A stretch of DNA of 12,094 nt, taken from NCBI GenBank assembly GCA_937124525.1, contig CAKZLA010000242.1:1-12094 (forward strand), read 5' to 3'. Source of the stretch: an uncultured Desulfobacterium sp. GTDB taxonomy: Bacteria > Desulfobacterota > Desulfobacteria > Desulfobacterales > Desulfobacteraceae. The notes under the pieces were generated by a model. The model did not search any database, had not been told where the DNA came from, and saw only the letters and a list, made by a program, of their open reading frames with translations. Both the position numbers and the translations under genes were made by a program. Positions 1-6,242 of this stretch are shown piece by piece (position 1 is the first letter of the stretch; each line of letters starts with the position of its first letter).

Positions 1-77
1 TCAGGGCATCCTTTTGAATAGCACCTGGCGTTAAAAGGGTAAGCAGGCTTTATCACCCCTGGTTATTGAGAATTTAC
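1..77. repeat. Partial copy of a ~101-bp palindromic dispersed element (copy 1, cut by window edge)
   Basis: This stretch aligns without gaps to 6086-6162, with 66 of 77 bases identical by my hand count. Its right end (63-77, TTATTGAGAATTTAC) differs by one base from the 15-bp terminal inverted repeat of the complete copy. The left terminal repeat would lie just outside the window. It encodes no protein. The small size, inverted termini and intergenic location fit a MITE-like or REP-like non-autonomous element. The match between the two copies is seen directly; the mobility is inferred. Confidence 0.75.
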
Positions 78-114
78 AAAATCGGTATAATATCTAATAA
101 TCTAAAATGATAAA

Positions 115-220
115 AGTGCACCCTTTTTACAGTATTCTCTCCCTCTCAACCCTTAGAAAGGGGTTGGAGGCGAGGTGTTGATAGGACTCTTTCCCCGGGT
201 TAATCTAAAAAGGGTACACT
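115..220. repeat. Small inverted-repeat element with internal hairpin
   Basis: AGTGCACCCTTTTTA at 115-129 is mirrored by TAAAAAGGGTACACT at 206-220, 14 of 15 positions complementary. Between them, 142-170 folds into a strong hairpin: CCTC and CAACCC on the left pair with GGGTTG and GAGG on the right, around a short AGA-containing loop, with a bulge on each side. Nested terminal and internal inverted repeats in about 106 bp of non-coding DNA suggest a second small palindromic element, different in sequence from the one at 1-77. I see no second copy in this window, so calling it a mobile repeat is inference. It could instead be a structured RNA or a bidirectional terminator. Confidence 0.4.
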
Positions 221-752
221 CAAATGATAATTCAATTCGGTTCAGGTTTCGGCCAATGCGGAAAGAAGAGGGGAACAGATAGAATGCAATTAAAAACTTG
301 AGGGAAAATAGAAAGTAGTCGTATTCTCTGATAATGCAAAGAACATTGGTAGATGTTAGATTTCAGCGTCATACCTGAGACAGACCAACAATTTGAAAAT
401 TATCTCAACATATGCAGAAAGAAAAATCAAGACAAAAGTTCCCGACCATAACATCTGACACTTAGTGATCACTTATTCTAATCTTGATTGTCCGGAAATA
501 TTTATATCCCATTCATATCACCCCAAAATACTTTACACTGGTACCTTACAAAATAATTGATGGCATGAATTTGTGAGAAACTTTGGGATTGGTCATAACA
601 TCGGCCAGTCATCATAATGGGTGGGGGGGTGATCATAAGATGGGCCACTTATACGGATGCTAAATTTGTATTATCCCCAAAGGCTTATAATTAAAGAATT
701 TATTTCTTAGCTCAAAAAAAATCGGCTTAAAGTGGCCGAAGTTATAATCAAG
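221..752. other. AT-rich gene-free stretch
   Basis: No open reading frame with a plausible ribosome-binding site, no tRNA and no convincing terminator was seen here. The only structure noted is a cluster of GGCCA/GGCCAC words with ATCATAA repeats around 596-660, and a partly inverted match to it at 721-739. This might be the end of a decayed insertion sequence. Confidence 0.5.
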
Positions 753-905
753 TTACTGATCATGCTGTCTACTGAATGTAAGAATCTGTTTAACCAGATC
801 TTTTGCCCTTAGTCCGGCCTGGAGAATTTCCTCAATATTTTCTTGGAACGGACTGTCCTGGGGGAAGAGATCGCCAGGAGATAACTTTTCCATACCATGA
901 TAAAA
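753..905 (-). pseudogene. Histidine-kinase DHp-domain remnant
   Basis: On the minus strand, a frame running from about 905 to the stop at 753-755 reads GMEKLSPGDLFPQDSP, then FQENIEEILQAGL, RAKDLVKQILTFSRQ and HDQ. This is the typical second half of the dimerisation/phosphotransfer (HisKA) helix hairpin of the large PAS-type hybrid kinases of deltaproteobacteria, where a segment like SPFxxNLEEIxxAxxRAKDLVxQILTFSRQ follows the H-box. A stop codon (906-908) interrupts the frame upstream and no HATPase domain follows the stop. The intact H-box is not seen, although the overlapping frame contains GIAGKRIDDNNFI, which could be a badly decayed GIAHDFNNIL. It is clearly non-functional as a kinase. 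The family call rests on motif recognition only. Confidence 0.6.
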
Positions 906-1012
906 TTATTATCATCAATGCGTTTGCCTGCAATGCCAAAGACCATCCCGTCTGCTAAAAAAGCTGTAGCAAATAATAATACTATCAATCCTGTGACGAT
1001 TCTATTCAGCAT
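809..1012 (-). CDS. Short ORF with signal-like N-terminus, probably part of a decayed gene
   Basis: A 67-residue frame starts with ATG at 1012, preceded by a good Shine-Dalgarno (GAGGGG, about 4 bases upstream). Residues 4-20 are hydrophobic (RIVTGLIVLLFATAFLADG), like a signal peptide or a single membrane anchor. The C-terminal third (about residue 36 onward) is read out of frame over the histidine-kinase remnant at 753-905, so that part is almost certainly not a native protein sequence. The N-terminal part may be the start of an unrelated exported protein joined to kinase debris by a deletion. I do not recognise a family. It may be expressed because of its ribosome-binding site, but a function is doubtful. 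Confidence 0.25.
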   Translation of the reverse strand: MLNRIVTGLIVLLFATAFLADGMVFGIAGKRIDDNNFIMVWKSYLLAISSPRTVRSKKILRKFSRPD

Positions 1013-1072
1013 AATCCCCTCTTTTGAGATATGATGCTCAAAAATTATTCTTGTAATGGATTAAAAACATTA

Positions 1073-1258
1073 TCATGGTTTCGAACCTGTGGTGATAATT
1101 ATGTGCTTGGCTCGGATTCTCTCGTTTCCCAAGTCCAGGGTATTGGGATCGGCAAACTTGGCACGCTTTCGGATCAGCTTATCCATGAATGGCGACATCT
1201 CATGGATGACGCCGCCAGCGAACTCATCCCTGAGCATCCGCACCCCTTCCCGTCGCCT
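1073..1258 (-). pseudogene. Fragment of a dihydrolipoamide-dehydrogenase-like FAD/NAD(P) oxidoreductase
   Basis: The minus-strand frame from 1258 to the stop TGA at 1073-1075 encodes 61 residues: RRREGVRMLRDEFAGG, then VIHEMSPFMDKLI, RKRAKFADPNTLDLG and NERIRAKHIIITTGSKP. This matches the middle of class-I pyridine nucleotide-disulfide oxidoreductases (dihydrolipoyl dehydrogenase, mercuric-reductase type). In these, a helix and a strand with 'G.A.F.DP.TL..G' precede 'I.AK.IIIATGS.P', the motif closing the first FAD-binding segment. Both the N-terminal GxGxxG plus redox-active disulfide and everything after the ATGS-like motif are missing. It starts next to the methyltransferase remnant at a hairpin (1249-1269), so it is an internal gene fragment left by a rearrangement. 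Confidence 0.6.
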
Positions 1259-1269
1259 GCATTGACGGG
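1249..1269. repeat. Perfect 6-bp inverted repeat at a pseudogene junction
   Basis: CCCGTC (1249-1254) and GACGGG (1264-1269) are perfect inverted complements around a 9-base loop. The hairpin sits exactly where the methyltransferase remnant (ending 1277) meets the flavoprotein remnant (starting 1258). There is no T-tract, so it is not an obvious terminator. It may mark the recombination junction, but it could be chance. Confidence 0.3.
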
Positions 1270-1276
1270 TTGGGGG

Positions 1277-1875
1277 CTACCAGGATTTTGCCACTTCTAC
1301 AGCAATATGACCCGCCAATGCAGAAACAAATGTTTTCAAATTTGTCATCTCAGATAACTCTGTATATTCTCCTGTTTCAAGTGCCGTTCGCGGGGAGATA
1401 ATTACGGAGGCAGATGAATACAGACCTTCCTGCACGAGTTTCCGACACAAAATATTGTAACGTTCCGCATATGAAGCATCATTAATGCGGGTCAACCCTG
1501 CTTTTGCCCGTTTAATAACTGTTATCGCTGGATAGGCGATAACTTCGGAGGTAAAAGCGGGTGTGTCCATCATGTCAATGTAATATTCAAGGTTATAATC
1601 TTTAGCAATCATTGCACGGAGTGCCCCGCCATATTTGTTTTTCATCCAACGATCAGCGCAGATAAATCCCAAAATGCCGTTTGGGGTCAAACTATCTAAA
1701 CAGTTTTCTATAAAAGGAATATACAGATCTGCCCGATCATGGATTGTGGTATATCGTTTACGATACTCCGACAAGAGAATATCAGGAATCTGCTCTTGGC
1801 GGACATATGGCGGATTCCTATGGCGTGGGTGAATGTAAAGGGTAATTCTAAAAGTAGAAAATCTCCTTCAATGAT
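1277..1875 (-). pseudogene. Eco57I-type N6-adenine DNA methyltransferase fragment, frameshifted
   Basis: Read on the minus strand, the region begins around 1872 with [19 protein letters not shown]. It continues after a one-base deletion near 1816 in another frame with [20 protein letters not shown], then [39 protein letters not shown] and [22 protein letters not shown] (codons at 1805-1816) is the catalytic motif IV of N6-adenine methyltransferases. The GNPPYVRQE context, the '[11 protein letters not shown]' segment and the 'IDMxDTPAF' segment are characteristic of large Eco57I-like restriction-modification methylases. The S-adenosylmethionine-binding motif upstream, the initiation region and the large C-terminal target-recognition part are missing. 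Family proteins are usually several hundred to over a thousand residues, so about 190 remain. The last residues before the stop at 1277 may come from foreign sequence at the junction. It is non-functional. Confidence 0.75.
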
Positions 1876-2059
1876 CAAAGATATATATCCATGGAATACT
1901 GAAAAACATATGTGTGGGTACTTACAGATTGCCCGGCACACTTCAGGTAAGCCGCCGTGAGTTGACCTGCATCACATCTCGGCCGGTGGATTTGGTTTGC
2001 TGGAATACCTATCGCAATCGCTTGAATCTATAATGGCGATACTGATCATTCGTAATTGA

Positions 2060-4657
2060 CTAAAATTTTTCGCTGAACACTTTATTTAAAAGATCAGCCA
2101 GCTGAGATCTTGTATATGGTTTTGGAACAACGCCGCAAAACCCATACTCCTGATAATTTGCCATTATGGGGTCATTGGAGTAACCACTGGATACGACCGC
2201 TCTGACATTGGGGTCGATTCCCAGCAATTTGAGAACCGTTTCAGCACCGCCCATTCCTCCGGGGATAGTAAGGTCGAGAATGACCAGATCAAACGGAGTC
2301 CCGGATTGATAGGATTCCCTGTATAGTTCTATTGTTCGGGCACCATCCATGGCAAACACAGCTTCATAACCCATTCGATTCAACATTCTTCCTATCATCT
2401 TCAATATGGCTTTCTGATCGTCCATAATCAGAATTTTACCCTGACCCCCATGGGGAGTCTTTTTGATTTTTTCAGTTTGTTCAATGTTGGTCAAAGATGC
2501 CGGCAGATAAATAGTAAAAACAGTCCCGATATTAATTTCAGAATAGACGACAATTTGGCCGTCATGCTTTTTGATAATGGAATATGCCGTTGCCAGACCA
2601 AGACCGCTTCCTTTCTGCTTTGTGGAAAAATAGGGATCAAAGATATTTGCCAAGTGTTTATTTAAAATCCCAACGCCCTGATCTTCTATGGTTATTTTGA
2701 TATATGGCCCTACAGATAATGAAAGATTGCTTTCAGCCTCAATTTCCATATTTTCGGTTCGTATGGAAATCGTTCCGCCATTTGGCATGGCCTGGTTTGC
2801 GTTGATGACTAAATTGCCAATAACTTGATTGATTTGACCCGGATCAACCTCAACATGCCACAAATTATCTGCCAATTTAAGCTCACATTTGGATTTAGCT
2901 CCCCTGATAACAAATTGGGCAACCTCAGATAAAATCCGGTTAAGATCAGTGGCCTTTTTAATGGGGTCTCCCCCCTTGGAAAAGGTAAGAAGCTGCTGGG
3001 TCAAATTTTGAGCCTGCTTTGCTCCTTGTTGAACATCCCGCAGTGCAGTATAGGCCTCATCATTTTTATCTGTAATCGATAACACATGTGAAATATTACC
3101 GGTAATAACACTGAGAAGATTATTAAAATCATGGGCAATTCCGCCAGCCAATATACTGATGGATTCCATCTTCTGGGCCTGCAGCACCTGGGATTCCAGC
3201 CGGATCTGATCGGTTATATCTCGTTTGACTCCCACATAATGAACAATCTTGCCCGTCACATCAAACACCGGCGAAATTGAGGCGTCCTCGCTGAATAAGG
3301 TGCCGTCCTTGCGCTTGTTGACCAGACGTCCCTTCCAGATTTGTCCGCCTGAAATAGTTTGCCATAATGTGCTGTAGAAGGTCTCGTTCTGTTGGCCACT
3401 CTTGAGAATGCGTGGATTTTGCCCGATGGTTTCCCTTTGGCTATACCCAGTGGTTCGCTCAAAGGCCGGATTTGTATATTGTATGGTTCCAAGGTCATCG
3501 GTGATAATGATCATCTCACTGGCCTGATCAATGGCCGTCATCAATCTTTCACTTTCGGCCTCTGCCCGTTTTCGTTCCGTCAGATCAAGGCCGAAAGCCC
3601 AATTCTGTTTACCAGTGGTTATGAATCCCCATGAAATATTTTTTTTTGATCCATCCTTGCAAGTTACCACAACCTCCATCGGCTCAATTTCAGATTGTGA
3701 GGCAATGGCTTTCTTAACTTTTCTTTGCCATTCTTCTTCAATTTGCCTGCGGTAGTTTTCACTGGGATAGGCCAAGGGCCACCATTGACTAACGGTGGGG
3801 ATATCCTCCTTTTTATAGCCAAACAATTTGATGAACATCGGGTTTATGTATTCAGCTTTCTGCTCGATGCCGCTGGACATGTAGATGGCCAGGGGAGAGG
3901 TTTCCGCAATTGCCCTGAATTTTTTTTCACTTTCCTGTAAGGATTTCTCTGCCTGTTTGCGATCAAAAACCTCCTTTTCAAGCTGTCTTTTGGCCAGGCT
4001 TATTTTAGAAACATAGGTCGTAAACTTAACCAGAAAGCTCATCAGGTGTTGAATGGTTTCTCGGCTGTACCTGGGTATACTTTGGAATGCATCCATATAG
4101 GAATTCTTGTCAAATCCGTATCGCTCCGCCTGCTTGATAAAAAAATCTTTGTCTACGGGCTCATCGTCATAAAAAAATTGTCCGGTATAGATATTTCCCA
4201 AGTGTTTGGTTCCAACATATAGAGGTGTAACAACATCCCACAGACCGTTTTTACATTTATAGTCGACATAGTCGCCGGGCCTAAGGTTTTTTGTTAAAAA
4301 AAGATCGCTTTGTGTACAGTTATAGGCTGTTTTGGGATTTTTTCTATGAAATTTCGTGCACAAATCCCGCCACCCCGTGGCTTCGACCACGTTTCCTTTC
4401 AGGTCAAGTATGGCGGTTACCATGCCGGTGAGATAACAAAAATCATCCATGATGGACTGAATTTCTTCGGAATTGATGATGGTGCCAAGGTCAGCTTCCG
4501 GGATAGGATCTTGTGAAACCATCTCTGATTCAACACGATGGGTTAACCCGCTCCCGGCATCTGTTGGGCTCTTTTCAGACAGGTTTTTTTCACGCTTTTC
4601 CTGCTCCAGCTCCCTGACTCTTTGTTCCAATTCTTCATATGTGGGTTTATCCGGCAT
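2060..4657 (-). CDS. Soluble hybrid sensor histidine kinase: coiled coil-PocR-PAS-PAS-HisKA-HATPase-REC
   Basis: Signalling kinase of 865 residues from ATG 4657; an in-frame TTG at 4666 would add three. I prefer ATG because it opens the common PTYEELEQRVRELEQE coiled-coil start. Residue numbers below use the longer form. Residues 60-225 resemble the PocR ligand-binding domain (C103, C117, C138; WRDLCTKFHRKNP, then NCTQSD). PAS domains lie at about 250-370 and 375-490, each ending in a PAC-like segment (GLDLTERKRAE; GVKRDITDQ). The H-box is AGGIAHDFNNLL with phosphoacceptor H512; N-box around N622; G1 EDQGVG (661-666); F-box IFDPYFSTK; G2 GSGLGLA (686-692). A C-terminal receiver has D749/D750, phosphoacceptor D798 in VILDLT, S826 and K849 in PKPYT. 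There is no transmembrane segment, so it senses a cytoplasmic signal. No response regulator with a DNA-binding output is adjacent, so it is an orphan. Its ligand is unknown; in other proteins PocR domains bind small hydrocarbon derivatives. Confidence 0.93.
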   Translation of the reverse strand: MPDKPTYEELEQRVRELEQEKREKNLSEKSPTDAGSGLTHRVESEMVSQDPIPEADLGTIINSEEIQSIMDDFCYLTGMVTAILDLKGNVVEATGWRDLCTKFHRKNPKTAYNCTQSDLFLTKNLRPGDYVDYKCKNGLWDVVTPLYVGTKHLGNIYTGQFFYDDEPVDKDFFIKQAERYGFDKNSYMDAFQSIPRYSRETIQHLMSFLVKFTTYVSKISLAKRQLEKEVFDRKQAEKSLQESEKKFRAIAETSPLAIYMSSGIEQKAEYINPMFIKLFGYKKEDIPTVSQWWPLAYPSENYRRQIEEEWQRKVKKAIASQSEIEPMEVVVTCKDGSKKNISWGFITTGKQNWAFGLDLTERKRAEAESERLMTAIDQASEMIIITDDLGTIQYTNPAFERTTGYSQRETIGQNPRILKSGQQNETFYSTLWQTISGGQIWKGRLVNKRKDGTLFSEDASISPVFDVTGKIVHYVGVKRDITDQIRLESQVLQAQKMESISILAGGIAHDFNNLLSVITGNISHVLSITDKNDEAYTALRDVQQGAKQAQNLTQQLLTFSKGGDPIKKATDLNRILSEVAQFVIRGAKSKCELKLADNLWHVEVDPGQINQVIGNLVINANQAMPNGGTISIRTENMEIEAESNLSLSVGPYIKITIEDQGVGILNKHLANIFDPYFSTKQKGSGLGLATAYSIIKKHDGQIVVYSEINIGTVFTIYLPASLTNIEQTEKIKKTPHGGQGKILIMDDQKAILKMIGRMLNRMGYEAVFAMDGARTIELYRESYQSGTPFDLVILDLTIPGGMGGAETVLKLLGIDPNVRAVVSSGYSNDPIMANYQEYGFCGVVPKPYTRSQLADLLNKVFSEKF

Positions 4658-4981
4658 AAATACCAATCCAATAAAATTTTATGAAAGTTTAACCTAATCA
4701 TAGCATGGATGACCTTTCCCTACCAACCTGTTTTTGCTTGATACGAATCTTTAAAAAGCCCTGACTATAAGTCAAACTCAGTTTCGACACAAAAAGTTAG
4801 GATGAGATTATAACAAGCCAGATATTGATAATCTCAATATGAATAAAGTAACTGATTTAGATTATCAAATTGATTGGCAGGGCATTTCAGGATATTTTTA
4901 TAGACTGACGGTCAAAATCGTTTCAGACCCAAACCATCAGCTAAAATTTACAGTTTAATCAATTGAATTTAAGGAGAACAC
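4658..4981. promoter_or_regulatory. Divergent intergenic region with inverted-repeat half-sites
   Basis: This 324-bp AT-rich gap separates the divergently transcribed kinase and transglutaminase genes, so it should hold both promoters. TTGATAATCT at 4825-4834 is an exact reverse complement of AGATTATCAA at 4859-4868. A similar word, AGATTATAAC, lies near 4805-4814. A second perfect inverted repeat, ATATTGA-taatc-TCAATAT, overlaps at 4822-4840. Such half-sites are typical of operators, but the regulator is unknown. A clean -35/-10 pair could not be assigned. Shine-Dalgarno AAGGAG (about 4971-4976) serves the ATG at 4982. Confidence 0.35.
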
Positions 4982-5995
4982 ATGAATAAAGCATTGATAT
5001 GGTTGACCGCCATCTTTCTCATATTAACCAGTACCTGTTTGGCGGCCCAGCCCAACGGCCACCTGACATTCACCCTTACCCCGACTGTCCAGAAGGATAC
5101 GCAAAAAGTGGATTTGTGGGTCCCCTACCCCATGGGTGATGAATTCCAAACCATTTCCGACATGTCAATTACCGGTAATTTCAAAACCCAGGCCATATAC
5201 CGTGATCCAGCATCCGAGGCAGTTTACCTGCACCTGACCTGGGATAAACCTGCTGAACAGCCCAAATGCGTCATGGCATTTCACATCAGCCAGAAAGACC
5301 GACGCAATCCTGATATTCTGGAAAACGGTGCTGATTACCCGGCTATAATCACCCCTTATCTTGGGGCCACCCCTTTCATTCCGGCCAATGACCCGGAAAT
5401 GAAAAAAATTGCCAGCAAAGCGGTCAAGGGAAAAACCACGACCCTTGAGAAGGCCCGGGCAGTATATGACTGGGTGGTGGAAAATACCTTTAGAGACCCT
5501 GAGGTCAAAGGCTGCGGCCTGGGGGAACCCGGCAGAACCATTCAGCAATGCAAAGGCGGGGGAAAATGTGCAGACTTGTCTGCCGTATTCGTCACCCTGG
5601 CCCGGGCCGCTGGCATTCCGGCACGTGATGTGTACGGCCTTCGGTTGGGCTCTCCTAAAGACGGGGATGTCACCAGCGGATTTCATTGCTGGGCCGAGTT
5701 TTATCTGCCCGGTACCGGCTGGGTCATGGTGGACCCGGCAGATGTCAGAAAAATGATGCTGGTTCACAAACTTGAGTTGACCGATGGGGCTACCCAGGAC
5801 TGGAAAACCTTTTTCTGGGGAGGGGATGATCTATTCCGTCTGGTGCTTGAGAAAAATAGCCGGGGCGTTAACCTGACTGGAGCCAAAGCCCCCCTTCCCT
5901 ATTTCATGTACCCGGCAGCCCAGGTGGACGGCAGACAGCTCAACTACTTTGACGCCAAATCATTCAGTTACAAGGTGACATTCAAGGCCGACTAA
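4982..5995 (+). CDS. Exported transglutaminase-like cysteine protease-fold protein
   Basis: Protein of 337 residues with a Sec signal peptide: MNK, then hydrophobic ALIWLTAIFLILTSTCLA, with likely cleavage near residue 21. There is no good lipobox, so a periplasmic or secreted form is expected. Residues 27-140 form a beta-rich N-terminal region of the kind that precedes transglutaminase cores in bacterial proteins. The core at about 155-255 has the full papain-like triad: C196 in GGGKCADLSAVF, H235 in SGFHCWAEFYL and D251 in WVMVDPAD. The segment ARAAGIPARDVYGLRLG between Cys and His is typical of the Transglut_core family. Members act as amidases, peptidases or crosslinkers; the substrate cannot be read from sequence. 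Start and ribosome-binding site (AAGGAG, 5 bases before ATG) are clear. It is monocistronic, ended by the terminator at 6031-6060, and divergent from the hybrid kinase, which might control it. Confidence 0.9.
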   Translation: MNKALIWLTAIFLILTSTCLAAQPNGHLTFTLTPTVQKDTQKVDLWVPYPMGDEFQTISDMSITGNFKTQAIYRDPASEAVYLHLTWDKPAEQPKCVMAFHISQKDRRNPDILENGADYPAIITPYLGATPFIPANDPEMKKIASKAVKGKTTTLEKARAVYDWVVENTFRDPEVKGCGLGEPGRTIQQCKGGGKCADLSAVFVTLARAAGIPARDVYGLRLGSPKDGDVTSGFHCWAEFYLPGTGWVMVDPADVRKMMLVHKLELTDGATQDWKTFFWGGDDLFRLVLEKNSRGVNLTGAKAPLPYFMYPAAQVDGRQLNYFDAKSFSYKVTFKAD

Positions 5996-6007
5996 GACCT
6001 GCCGACA

Positions 6008-6028
6008 GATGATGATGATGATGATGAT
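6008..6028. repeat. GAT trinucleotide microsatellite (7 copies)
   Basis: Seven perfect tandem GAT units lie 12 bases after the transglutaminase stop codon and just before the terminator stem. It is non-coding. Such a run is prone to slippage, so copy number may vary between strains. Confidence 0.9.
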
Positions 6029-6030
6029 GC

Positions 6031-6060
6031 GGCCCGGGGTCAACACTCCGGGCCTTTTTT
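6031..6060 (+). terminator. Rho-independent terminator of the transglutaminase gene
   Basis: GGCCCGG (6031-6037) pairs perfectly with CCGGGCC (6048-6054) around a 10-base loop that can itself add two GT/AC pairs, and is followed directly by six T residues (6055-6060). It lies 35 bases after the stop at 5995 and insulates the molybdoenzyme operon from upstream transcription. Confidence 0.93.
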
Positions 6061-6061
6061 C

Positions 6062-6162
6062 GTAAGTTCTCAATAAATAGGGCATTCAGGGAATCCTTTT
6101 GAATAGCACCCGGCGTTTAAAGGGTAAATAGGCTTTCCTACCCCGAGTTATTGAGAACTTAC
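6062..6162. repeat. Complete palindromic MITE/REP-like element (copy 2)
   Basis: The element is bounded by perfect 15-bp inverted repeats: GTAAGTTCTCAATAA (6062-6076) and TTATTGAGAACTTAC (6148-6162). Complementarity continues inward with two mismatches over the next six bases (ATAGGG versus CTCGGG). Bases 6086-6162 match the partial copy at 1-77 (66/77). The interior has no coding capacity. It is inserted between the transglutaminase terminator and the ferredoxin gene, starting two bases after the T-tract. The repeat structure is direct observation; mobilisation by a transposase in trans is inferred. Confidence 0.85.
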
Positions 6163-6242
6163 CTTTTTTATAGCCTGACAGAGGGATAGCTCAGATAAGG
6201 CATCCTTCATATCATTGATATACAAACCCACGACGGAAGCGA

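Noticed and set aside
1031..1357. 108-residue plus-strand frame
   Set aside because: It is antisense to the flavoprotein and methyltransferase remnants, which explain the region better, and has no Shine-Dalgarno or recognisable domain.
4875..4892. TGGCAG-N5-TTCA resembles a sigma-54 promoter
   Set aside because: The essential GC of the -12 element is absent (TC instead), so it fails the consensus.
5165..5767. 200-residue minus-strand frame within the transglutaminase gene
   Set aside because: It is a shadow of a clearly real gene with signal peptide and catalytic triad; no ribosome-binding site or domain was seen.
6180..6242. GAGGGATAGCTCAG looks like the start of a tRNA
   Set aside because: No matching D-arm closure, anticodon arm, T-loop (GTTCAAA-type) or acceptor stem complement follows before the ferredoxin start.
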